IMG/VR virus record: IMGVR_UViG_3300032356_000009
Coordinates: 1 to 31,328 of that record
Origin: a virus
DNA: 31,328 nt
Strand: one strand, 5' to 3'
Both the position numbers and the translations under genes were made by a program. The notes beneath the pieces were generated by a model. The model did not search any database and was not told where the DNA came from. It saw nothing but the letters and a program-made list of their open reading frames with translations. Each line of letters starts with the position of its first letter. Position 1 is the first letter of the stretch. Below are positions 13,474 through 21,019 of the stretch, in pieces.

Positions 13474-14637
13474 ATGACGGAAATCGTAATGAACCAGTCG
13501 GAACTCGCTGCCGAGATCGCCGCGCGACTGCGTGAGGAAGTGGCTGCTGCGGTCAAGGCGCAGAACGTCGGGGTGGCAACAAGCGCACCCGCAGCGGAAG
13601 ACGACGCATCGTTCGGCGATTTCTTGAAGTGTGTTGCAACCAACGACGTTCGGCGATTGCGTGCGGTCTACAAAAGCAGCAAGGCGCTTGACGAGACCTC
13701 CGGCGCAAGCGGTGGGTTTCTGGTGCCCACTCAGTTCGAGGAGCGTATCCGCGCCGTCGGCGCGCCGATGCTGTTCGACCAGTTGGTCGCCGCCGGGCGC
13801 GGTCCGCTGGTGCTGCGCACCAATGCCGCCGAATTAGCGCTGCCGGTGTTGGAGCAAGACCAAGCGCCGAACGTCGAGAGCAGCGCGCTGGTGGGCGGCG
13901 TGCGGCTGGTCTGGCGCGAACAGAGCGCTAATGTTCAGGAGAGCGAGCCGAAGTTTGAGCAAAGGATTTTCCGCCCGCACGCGGCAGACGCCTACGTTGC
14001 CGCAGCGACGGAACTCATCACCGACGCGCCGCAAGCGCTTGAGGATACGCTGGTGTCGCTGTTCGGGCGCGCCTACGCGGTGCTGAAAGCGCGCGTGATG
14101 CTGCGCGGCACCGGCGTCGGGCAACCGCGCGGGATCGTTGGGCACCCGGCGGCGATCAGTGTGACGCGAGCAACGGGCGGTACGCAAGTCGAGAACGACA
14201 CAAACACTATTCTGCAAATGATCCAGCGCCTGCTGCCCGGCAGCGCAACCGCCGTCTGGATCGCCCATCCGTTCTGGAGGGCGCGGTTGATGGCGACGCG
14301 GCTTGCGGAAACGCTGCTCTATACGGTCAACGGACAGTCGCTGGTGTACGGCGATACGCTTGCCGGTATCCCGATTGCCTACAGCGAGCATCTGCCGAAG
14401 GTGACCAGCGCCGGATCGCTCATCCTCGCCGATCTGTCGTACTACGCAATGGTGGAACGCGCATCGTTCAGCGTCGCGTTCAGCGAACACGCGCGCTTCC
14501 TCAAGCGACAATCGGTGTGGCTGTTCGGGGTGCGGATCGACGGCGCGCCGCTCGTCAACGCGCCGCTGATTTTGGCGGACGGCGAGGGGAACAACACTGT
14601 TAGTCCGTTCGTCGAGATTGCTGCCGGGTCGCAGTAA
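13474..14637 (+). CDS. Major capsid protein (HK97 fold)
   Basis: A 387-residue capsid protein. The first about 70 residues are charged and helical (SELAAEIAARLREEVAAAV), fitting a delta/scaffold region removed by the protease. Then comes the family signature SGASGGFLVPTQFEERI, followed by strands and the E-loop area, ELITDAPQALEDTL, LRGTGVGQPRGIVGH and the C-terminal FSEHARFLKRQSVWLFGVRIDG. A strong Shine-Dalgarno (GAAGGAG) precedes the ATG. Three palindromic elements follow the stop. Confidence 0.92.
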   Translation: MTEIVMNQSELAAEIAARLREEVAAAVKAQNVGVATSAPAAEDDASFGDFLKCVATNDVRRLRAVYKSSKALDETSGASGGFLVPTQFEERIRAVGAPMLFDQLVAAGRGPLVLRTNAAELALPVLEQDQAPNVESSALVGGVRLVWREQSANVQESEPKFEQRIFRPHAADAYVAAATELITDAPQALEDTLVSLFGRAYAVLKARVMLRGTGVGQPRGIVGHPAAISVTRATGGTQVENDTNTILQMIQRLLPGSATAVWIAHPFWRARLMATRLAETLLYTVNGQSLVYGDTLAGIPIAYSEHLPKVTSAGSLILADLSYYAMVERASFSVAFSEHARFLKRQSVWLFGVRIDGAPLVNAPLILADGEGNNTVSPFVEIAAGSQ

Positions 14638-14645
14638 GCGGGGCT

Positions 14646-14690
14646 GTCACAACACAGTATAGAAATAAAAGAAGATGCTGTGTTGTGACA
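14646..14690 (+). repeat. 45-bp palindromic element, copy 7 (longest stem)
   Basis: Begins eight bases after the capsid stop codon. Positions 1-14 pair with 31-44 (14 bp with one wobble) around a 16-base loop beginning TAGAAATAAAAG. First of three closely spaced copies. Confidence 0.92.
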
Positions 14691-14843
14691 CTGCTGAAAG
14701 ACACCGGCGGCGGGGAGTACTACGTTTGGGTGAGGCGGACTGTCACAACACTGCATAGAGATAAAAGAAGATGCGGTGTTGTGACGGTGGTTACGGATCA
14801 ACGGTTGAACACACAACGGGCGCTGTCACAACACGCTCTATAA
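14685..14843 (+). other. Short open frame across palindromic copies 7-9, possible gene fragment
   Basis: From a GTG in the right arm of copy 7, a frame of 52 codons stays open through copy 8 to a TAA in copy 9. Between the repeats it reads LLKDTGGGEYYVWVRR, which looks like real protein. There is no Shine-Dalgarno. It may be the remnant of a small gene into which the elements were inserted. Confidence 0.25.
14742..14786 (+). repeat. 45-bp palindromic element, copy 8
   Basis: A 14-bp stem (one wobble) with changes at position 13 (C-G instead of T-G) and position 11 (T-G instead of A-T) relative to copy 7 that keep pairing. The core is CATAGAGATAAAAGA. Starts 96 bp after copy 7. Confidence 0.92.
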
Positions 14844-14869
14844 ATAAAAGAGATGCAGGTGTTGTGACG
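14825..14869 (+). repeat. 45-bp palindromic element, copy 9
   Basis: Third copy in the capsid-to-14893 gap, 83 bp after copy 8. A 10-bp stem; the core is shifted (CTATAAATAAAAGAG). It lies just upstream of the Shine-Dalgarno of the next gene. Confidence 0.9.
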
Positions 14870-14892
14870 GCGCACGAGAGGAGGAGCATACG

Positions 14893-15297
14893 ATGCTTGT
14901 TCAGGAGACCATCCAACCGCTGCTGCGTTACTTCAACGCAGCGGCTTCCGGGGCGGATACGCCGGTTGTCAGCATCGCGAATGCGCAGGCGGTGCGTATC
15001 GTTGCACACACCGGGACGGTGACCGACACCGCGTCGTTGCAAGTGCACGTCAACGACACAAACAACACAAACAACTCGACGCAGTTGACGGATAAGGAGA
15101 TTGCAACGCTGGCGTCTAACCGCACCTACGAGATTTTCGTTACCGGTGCGGAGGCATACGCAGCGAAAACGCACGCATCGCATATGTTTGTACGCATCGC
15201 CGGAACGGGTACGGCGCAGATTGCGATTGAGATTTCGGCGTTCCCGGCGCGTGACGTTCCCGCGACGCTGCCGACCGGCTGGACGCGCGTGCTGTGA
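14893..15297 (+). CDS. Hypothetical virion protein after capsid
   Basis: A 134-residue protein with GAGGAG before the ATG. It is strand-rich, with a Thr/Asn stretch (NDTNNTNNSTQ) and a closing VPATLPTGWTRVL. Its position after the major capsid gene and its composition suggest a capsid decoration or head-associated protein, but no family is recognised. Confidence 0.5.
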   Translation: MLVQETIQPLLRYFNAAASGADTPVVSIANAQAVRIVAHTGTVTDTASLQVHVNDTNNTNNSTQLTDKEIATLASNRTYEIFVTGAEAYAAKTHASHMFVRIAGTGTAQIAIEISAFPARDVPATLPTGWTRVL

Positions 15298-15305
15298 GGT
15301 AAACG

Positions 15306-15878
15306 GTGTACGCAACGCCGGCGCAACTCAAGACGTATCTCGCCGTCACATCAACCGCAGACGATGCGCTGCTGACCGATCTACTCACTCGCGCAACTGC
15401 GACTATTGAGCAGATGACGCGCAAAACCTTCGCTGCGCCGGTAGCGACATCTCGAACGTTCGGGCGCGAACTGATGCTGTGGGACGCGCAGTTGAAGCGG
15501 GATTACTTACTGTTGCCGTCGGGCGTCTACATCGCGCAACTCGTCGGCGCGGCAGACGGTGACAGTGTAGCGATCCCGCTTACCGAAATCGACACGCACC
15601 CGCCCGACGCGCCGTACACCGTCCTCGCGCGGCGCGATAAGCGCTGGTGCAGCGCATCACAACAAGCGTCGATCACCGCGCGCTGGGGCTACAGCATCAC
15701 CCCGCCCGCCGATATTGTTCACGCGACGATACGTCTGGCGGCGTGGATGTACCGACAGCGGGGGACGGCGAACGACCCGGATCGCCCGACGGTCGCCGAC
15801 GGCGGATTGGTGCTGCTGCCGTCGGCGCTGCCGGACGACGTACGCGCGATACTGGAGCGCTACCGCGATGTCGTATAG
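15306..15878 (+). CDS. Head-tail connector (gp6-like adaptor)
   Basis: A 190-residue protein starting at GTG. The opening ATPAQLKTYLAVTSTADDALLTDLL..ATATIEQMTRKTF is the typical start of phage adaptor proteins that bind the portal and extend the connector. Later APYTVLARRDKRWCS and a helix (IVHATIRLAAWMYRQRG) fit the same family. Order capsid - (14893) - adaptor - completion protein matches siphoviruses. Overlaps the next start. Confidence 0.7.
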   Translation: MYATPAQLKTYLAVTSTADDALLTDLLTRATATIEQMTRKTFAAPVATSRTFGRELMLWDAQLKRDYLLLPSGVYIAQLVGAADGDSVAIPLTEIDTHPPDAPYTVLARRDKRWCSASQQASITARWGYSITPPADIVHATIRLAAWMYRQRGTANDPDRPTVADGGLVLLPSALPDDVRAILERYRDVV

Positions 15879-16329
15879 TACGGTTGTTGACGTTATCGAA
15901 TTGCTGGCGGGGCTGGCGGTACAGTACAACAACGCCGTCGTTCCCGTTCGGCGGTTATCAACGCAACCGAATTGGTCAGACGCCGCGCAGTTGCCGGTGC
16001 GGATTATTCCGACGCTCGGCGGTCTGCGGTTGGTGGAAGGCGGGGTGTACACCCCCACGCGCGCGACGCGGGCGGTGTGGGAGATTGACGATCTTTTACT
16101 CGTGCGCGACGTTGGAATGGGGCGCGGCGTTGCGGATACGGCAACGGCGCTGGTTGACTATATCGAAGACTACGTTGCGCGGCTGCGCTTCGCGTGGTTG
16201 ACGCGCGGCGATGTGCAATTACTCAACGTGAGCGGAATAATCGACGTTATTCGGTACGGCGAGCGGGCGTATGAGGGCGTTGCGATGACGACGAGGTTCG
16301 CACATCTCGTACGCGCGCCGTCGAGTTAG
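15868..16329 (+). CDS. Probable head closure / tail completion protein
   Basis: A 153-residue protein. The ATG at 15868 overlaps the end of the adaptor gene; longer frames start inside that gene. It begins VVDVIELLAGLAVQYNNAV and has strand-rich text (RIIPTLGGLRLVEGGVYTP, RAVWEIDDLLLVRDVG), then FAHLVRAPSS. It lies just before the major tail protein, where minor neck proteins are encoded. Family not certain. Confidence 0.55.
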   Translation: MSYSTVVDVIELLAGLAVQYNNAVVPVRRLSTQPNWSDAAQLPVRIIPTLGGLRLVEGGVYTPTRATRAVWEIDDLLLVRDVGMGRGVADTATALVDYIEDYVARLRFAWLTRGDVQLLNVSGIIDVIRYGERAYEGVAMTTRFAHLVRAPSS

Positions 16330-16340
16330 GAGGGTAGGAG

Positions 16341-16853
16341 ATGTCGCACTCTGGAGTTCTTGCTGGGCTGTACGCCGGTAATTTCGCGGTCGAGATTTCG
16401 ACCGATGCTACGACCTGGACGGCAGTATCTAATGCAACGGTGAAGGTAGACGACGTTGAACTGAACCGACCTTCCGGTGAGGCGTATGTCGGCGGTTCGA
16501 GCGACTACGCGACGGTGACCGTCGGTAAACGCGAACCGGTCGAACTCACATTGACGTTTTTGTACAACGAGGATACGAACTCTGCGGCGAATACGATCTT
16601 TGATCAGTTCCAAAGCGCCTCGCCGCGCCTCGGCGTGCGCTGGTCGCCGCGCGGTCTTGTCGGTTCGGCGCGGGCATACGGAACGAGCAACGACGGCGGA
16701 ACGTCGTTTGGCTTGGGGGTGATTACCAACGTCACACTAAGCGCTCTTGACCCAAGCGACGCCGAACCCTACGTCGCTATGGTGACGGTGCGAACACCGT
16801 CGCTGCGCCGGTACACGCTTGGATCAAGCCCGACCAACCTCAACCCGGCGTAA
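16341..16853 (+). CDS. Major tail (tube) protein
   Basis: A 170-residue protein with GTAGGAG before the ATG. It is strand-rich, starting SGVLAGLYAGNFAVEISTD, with VTVGKREPVELTLTFLYNED and VTVRTPSLRRYTLG. Location before the frameshifting chaperone and tape measure, and its size, fit the tube-forming tail protein. Confidence 0.75.
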   Translation: MSHSGVLAGLYAGNFAVEISTDATTWTAVSNATVKVDDVELNRPSGEAYVGGSSDYATVTVGKREPVELTLTFLYNEDTNSAANTIFDQFQSASPRLGVRWSPRGLVGSARAYGTSNDGGTSFGLGVITNVTLSALDPSDAEPYVAMVTVRTPSLRRYTLGSSPTNLNPA

Positions 16854-16866
16854 GTAGGAGGATATT

Positions 16867-17316
16867 ATGGACAAACCGGCAGAGATTTACGACATCGACA
16901 CAATCCGCGTTGACCGCAACGCGCTGACGATCCGCGACGCCGCGAGCGTGCTCAACAACGAATTGACCGCACCGGTGGTGGCGCGTTTGGTGAGGAAAGC
17001 AATCGGGGATCAAGCGGATCGGTTCCCTTTGCGGTCGCTGAAGGCGGTGTACGAGCGGGTGTTGCCGAAGATTTTCGAGCCGGACGAGGCGGTGCGGTCG
17101 CGGGTGGCGGGGCTGGTTCCCGCAGTCGGCGAGATCACCCTCGGCGAGTATCACGAGTTTCTCGACGCGAGTGAGCGCAAAATTGCGTTCCCGCCGGTCG
17201 CCGCGACGCTGCTGATCAAAGCATACGGCGAGGACATCCTCAACGAACCGTATGCCGCCGCCGCGCTGCTGCTGAAGAAAATCTTCGACAGTATCGGCGA
17301 TGAGGGAAACGAGTAG
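16867..17316 (+). CDS. Tail assembly chaperone, short form (gpG-like)
   Basis: A 149-residue helical, acidic protein (TIRDAASVLNNELTAPVVARLVRKA; YAAAALLLKKIFDSIGDEGNE). It lies between major tail protein and tape measure, the position of lambda gpG. It ends just after a slippery heptamer, so a fraction of ribosomes should make the longer form. It chaperones the tape measure during tail assembly. Confidence 0.8.
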   Translation: MDKPAEIYDIDTIRVDRNALTIRDAASVLNNELTAPVVARLVRKAIGDQADRFPLRSLKAVYERVLPKIFEPDEAVRSRVAGLVPAVGEITLGEYHEFLDASERKIAFPPVAATLLIKAYGEDILNEPYAAAALLLKKIFDSIGDEGNE

Positions 17317-17519
17317 CGCGGGCGACGGCGTTAGGTCTGCTCGACCTCGCGCCGCTGCCCGCCGCGTACACCGAATTGGTGTTGTGCAGAGACATCTACC
17401 ACTGCCCGCCCGACGCGCTTGACCGTCAACCGCTCCGGCGCGTCGCGCAGCATCTTGCGGCGCTGCGCGCAGAGCGGCGGTATCAGGCGCTGGTCGCGGC
17501 GCATCGGCGGAAACGTTGA
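16867..17519 (+). CDS. Tail assembly chaperone, -1 frameshift form (gpGT-like)
   Basis: If ribosomes slip by -1 at 17304-17310, translation passes the TAG at 17314 and continues in the other frame (R V A R A T A L G L L D ...) to TGA 17517-17519, giving about 217 residues. The extension is charged and helical (RRVAQHLAALRAERRYQALV) with a Cys/His stretch (CRDIYHC). Its stop overlaps the tape measure ATG by one base, as in many siphoviruses. Coordinates span the join; the extension alone has no start codon or Shine-Dalgarno. Confidence 0.8.
17304..17310 (+). promoter_or_regulatory. -1 ribosomal frameshift slippery site G GGA AAC
   Basis: In the zero frame the codons are GAG GGA AAC GAG TAG; slipping by -1 gives GGG AAA. 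The heptamer matches the X XXY YYZ rule in exact register, four codons before the stop (two after it). The only stop in the -1 frame near here (TGA 17301) lies just upstream. Confidence 0.85.
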
Positions 17520-19786
17520 TGAGTGATGTCGTCATCAAACTGAGCGCAGTTGACGCCGCAAGCGGTATTTTGGAGCGCGTCGCCCAGAACGTGCGCGGCG
17601 TCGGGCAAGCCGCAAGCGCGCAGCACGGCGCGTTCGGCGCGCTGGAGCAGGTGGCGGTCGGCGCGCTGCGGCAGATCGGCGCGGCGGCGGTCAATCTCGC
17701 CACAACGGGGATCGCCGCGCTTGGCGATCAACTACGTTCAAGCATTGACGTTGCGGCGACATTCGAGAGTGCGCTCTATAAGTTCCAGGCGGTCGCAGGC
17801 GATTCGTTGACGAAGGTGGGGCTGTCGTTTGATGACGTGAAGGCGAAGGCGCTTGCGTTGGGTTCGTCAACGCAGTTCAGCGCACAACAGGCGCTGGACG
17901 CAATGACGGAACTGATAAAAGGCGGCGTCAACGTTAAAGACGTAATGGGCGGCGCGACGGATGCGACGCTCGCACTCGCTGCCGCTGCGCAACTCAACCT
18001 CGCGAACGCCGCGACGATTGTGGCAAAACAACTCGGCGTCTGGGGCGAAACCGGCGTAACCGCCGCGAACGTCGCCGACCTTCTCGCGTCTGCGGCAAAC
18101 GCGAGTACGGTTGACGTTGAGGAACTTGCGCTCGGTCTGGCGAACGTCGGCGGAAGCGCAAAAGTCGCCGGATTGTCATTTCAAGAAACCGTTCAGACGA
18201 TGGCGCTGATCGCGCCCTCATTCAGCAGCGCTGCCGACGGCGGCACGTCGCTCAAAACCTTCCTTCAACGCTTGATCCCAACGACCAAAGACGCGACGGA
18301 AATGATGATCAAGTTGGGCTTGGCAACGAAGGACGGGAAGTCGAAGTTTTTCGACGCCAAAGGTGCGTTTATCGGAATGGAGAAGGCGGCGAAACTGCTG
18401 CACGACGCAACAAAAAATCTAAGCGACGAGCAGAAGTTTTTGGCGTTGAACACCATCTTTGGGACAGACGCGATCCGCGCAGCGGCGGCGATTGCGAACG
18501 CGGGCGCGGAAGGCTACAACGAGATGGGACAGGCGATGAAGGACGCGGGCGGCGCGGCGGCTGCTGCGGCGATAATGCAACAAGGCTACGGTTACACACT
18601 CGACCAGTTCAACGCCGCCGTTGAAACGCTGCAAATCACCGTCGGCAGCGCGCTGTTGCCGCATCTCACGCAGTTAGTCGCGGCTGCGGCGGAAGGCGTC
18701 AACACCTTCACCGCCTGGGCTTCCGGCATTCTGAACGCCGCCGATCCCGTCGCGGCGTTGGCGGCGCAGATCGGGCTGGTCGGGGTGACTACCAGCAGCG
18801 TGCAGCAGACGGTCGCCGTTGCTGCGGCCGCGATCTTCGCAGCGTGGGACACACTGAGCGCCGCACTTGCGCCGTCTACGCAGGAGGCGTGGAGCGCGAT
18901 TCAGTCTACCGCCCAGACCGCGCTTGCAGCGGTGCAGCAAGCGGTGAAGGCTGCAACTTCGTTTGTGGTGAAGATTTGGAATGCGCACGGTGCGGATATT
19001 CTTGCGTTTGCGAAACGAACGTGGGAAGGGATTATGGGTGTCGTCACCGCAGCGGCGCGGTTCGTTCAAGCCGCAATCGAAGCGCTGGTCGCGGCGGCGC
19101 AGTGGATTTGGGCGAATTTCGGAAACGAAATTACCACCATCGCGCAGTTCGCGTGGAACCAGATCAAGATACTGACAGATACCGCGCTTACTGTGCTGCG
19201 TGGACTGTTTGAAGCGGGAACCGCACTGTTACGCGGCGACTGGAACGCAGCGTGGGTGGCAATCAAGGATATTGCAGAAACACTATGGAACGGGATAAAA
19301 GCGTCGGCGGAAAATCTGATGAATACACTCTCGTCTCTGTTCCAGACGCTCTACCCGCGACTCGAAGCAGCGTTTAATGAAGCGATTGCAAGCGCGCCTT
19401 CGCTCGGCGAAGCACTGATCGACGGAATACGAAGTGGGGTGGAGAGAGCGGCGCGCAGTTTGGCGGAAGCGGCGGCGCAGGCGGCGAAGGCGGCGCTTGA
19501 CGCAGCAAAGGCGGCGCTCGGCATCAGCTCGCCGTCGCGCGTTGCGGCGAAGGAAGTTGGCGTACCGCTCGCCGAGGGTATTCTGCGGGGATTGACCAAG
19601 GGGTTAGCGCCGCTGCCGTTGCTGACGCGCGACGCGGTGACGCAACCGCCTCCGGCGTCGGCAACGGTCAACGTCGGCGGCATCACCGTCAACGCCGCGC
19701 CGGGAATGGACGAGCGGCGGGTTGCGACGTTGGTACGCAGCGAAATCGATAACCTCACGCGGTTAGCGAGGTTCGGGAGGGTATAA
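17519..19786 (+). CDS. Tail tape measure protein
   Basis: A 755-residue protein that sets tail length and may be ejected with DNA. The start holds the TP901-type core: GSSTQFSAQQALDAMTELIK, then NVKDVMGGATDATLALAAA and TIVAKQLGVWG. Long Ala-rich helices follow, with hydrophobic stretches around residues 400-450, and a C terminus with ALGISSPSRVA, common in tape measures. ATG 17519 shares a base with the frameshift product stop. Predicted tail length is about 110 nm using the usual 0.15 nm per residue. Confidence 0.85.
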   Translation: MSDVVIKLSAVDAASGILERVAQNVRGVGQAASAQHGAFGALEQVAVGALRQIGAAAVNLATTGIAALGDQLRSSIDVAATFESALYKFQAVAGDSLTKVGLSFDDVKAKALALGSSTQFSAQQALDAMTELIKGGVNVKDVMGGATDATLALAAAAQLNLANAATIVAKQLGVWGETGVTAANVADLLASAANASTVDVEELALGLANVGGSAKVAGLSFQETVQTMALIAPSFSSAADGGTSLKTFLQRLIPTTKDATEMMIKLGLATKDGKSKFFDAKGAFIGMEKAAKLLHDATKNLSDEQKFLALNTIFGTDAIRAAAAIANAGAEGYNEMGQAMKDAGGAAAAAAIMQQGYGYTLDQFNAAVETLQITVGSALLPHLTQLVAAAAEGVNTFTAWASGILNAADPVAALAAQIGLVGVTTSSVQQTVAVAAAAIFAAWDTLSAALAPSTQEAWSAIQSTAQTALAAVQQAVKAATSFVVKIWNAHGADILAFAKRTWEGIMGVVTAAARFVQAAIEALVAAAQWIWANFGNEITTIAQFAWNQIKILTDTALTVLRGLFEAGTALLRGDWNAAWVAIKDIAETLWNGIKASAENLMNTLSSLFQTLYPRLEAAFNEAIASAPSLGEALIDGIRSGVERAARSLAEAAAQAAKAALDAAKAALGISSPSRVAAKEVGVPLAEGILRGLTKGLAPLPLLTRDAVTQPPPASATVNVGGITVNAAPGMDERRVATLVRSEIDNLTRLARFGRV

Positions 19787-21009
19787 TGCGCATACGGCAG
19801 ATCGGGTCGTTCGATTTTAATGCGGATACGAATATCATTGTGGACGCAACCAATCAAGACGCGCCGGGTATCGGGTTTCGCGTTAGCAAACTCTGCGACC
19901 CGCAACCGTTTTCGGTCGAGATCGCGTTCCGCCGCACAACGCGCCAGCAGGCGCTGGACGCGGTAAGCAAACTCGCGCGTGAACTGTACAGTTATGCGCA
20001 GCGGCGGCAGGGGTTTCCCGCAATTGCGGGCGGCGCGGTTGTGTTCGCGGAGGACGCAACCGGAGGCAGGTCAATGTACGCGTGGCTGCACGACGGCGGT
20101 GTGACGATGCTGGGCGTCGAGGCGACCGCAACCGGTGTGATTGCGCGGGTGCGGGTAACGGGGATATTGGACAATCCGTTTCTCAGTTTTCCGGCTGTAT
20201 CTACTACACTACTTTCAATGCGCCCGTATGAGCGCCGCATCATCACGCTGATGGGATCGAACGATGCGTATCTCTACAAGAGCGGTCTGCTCTATAATGA
20301 GGTCGCAAATATGACGGGACTTTACAACGCGTTGATCGCGGTTGAGGCGCTGGAGAGCGCGACGGCGTCAAGTCGCATTCGAGCAATTAGCCCGGCATCC
20401 GCCACCAGTGGAATTGAGCTGCAGAATTGGACCGTGGGCGGGGAGATGTTGACGCGCGCGAAGTTCACGTCTGCAATAGGCGGAACAATTACGTACACGA
20501 TCCCAGATTCCGTAACTTCGGCTCCTTACGACGTATACCGCTTGTTCATCGAGATTTTCTGCCCCACGACACCATCGGCAAACGCACGTTATACCATAAG
20601 TTGGGACGGACAACCGCAGATCGCCGAAACAATCAGCGGGGATCGCACGTGGTATACGCCTGCGCTGTTTGTACGCAATACCATAGTGGCTACGCAACTA
20701 ACCCTCAACATCCAAAACGTACCGACCGACACGTTGGTGATGCCGCTCGTTTTGATTCCAACCGACGGCGCTGCGGTCTGGAACGTTATTACGCAGCCGA
20801 CGCTGCAGAGTTTTTCAGTGTCAGACCCAAACCGCTCCCCTTGGAGTCCGTTCAACACAACCCCACCCGGAACCATCTACGGCCCGCCGTGGTTTGTTTC
20901 AAGTCGCTACGTCGCGGTGTTCAACGGTGTTATGGCACCGACAATCACAAGCGCGTCTGCAGCGTTGGGCCTCCTTTCGAGACAGATCGAACCGGCATCT
21001 TTCGCGTAA
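19786..21009 (+). CDS. Distal tail protein with inserted beta-sandwich domain
   Basis: A 407-residue protein starting in the tape measure stop (TAATG). The N-terminal about 130 residues are strand-rich, with FSVEIAFRRTTRQQALDAVSKLARELYSY, like distal tail (Dit) proteins that form the baseplate hub. Residues about 200-330 look like a separate beta-sandwich, possibly carbohydrate-binding (NWTVGGEMLTRAKF, YRLFIEIFCPTTP, ARYTISWDG). The base composition drops in GC over this part. It may contribute to host binding. Family by position and layout. Confidence 0.6.
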   Translation: MRIRQIGSFDFNADTNIIVDATNQDAPGIGFRVSKLCDPQPFSVEIAFRRTTRQQALDAVSKLARELYSYAQRRQGFPAIAGGAVVFAEDATGGRSMYAWLHDGGVTMLGVEATATGVIARVRVTGILDNPFLSFPAVSTTLLSMRPYERRIITLMGSNDAYLYKSGLLYNEVANMTGLYNALIAVEALESATASSRIRAISPASATSGIELQNWTVGGEMLTRAKFTSAIGGTITYTIPDSVTSAPYDVYRLFIEIFCPTTPSANARYTISWDGQPQIAETISGDRTWYTPALFVRNTIVATQLTLNIQNVPTDTLVMPLVLIPTDGAAVWNVITQPTLQSFSVSDPNRSPWSPFNTTPPGTIYGPPWFVSSRYVAVFNGVMAPTITSASAALGLLSRQIEPASFA

Positions 21010-21019
21010 GGAGATAGCG

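Noticed and set aside
14646-14869. A CRISPR array (three similar palindromic units with spacers of 51 and 38 bp)
   Set aside because: Units differ between copies, spacing is uneven, the same units occur singly elsewhere and inside genes, and no adaptation or interference genes are visible. The Cas4-like nuclease is a common phage type.
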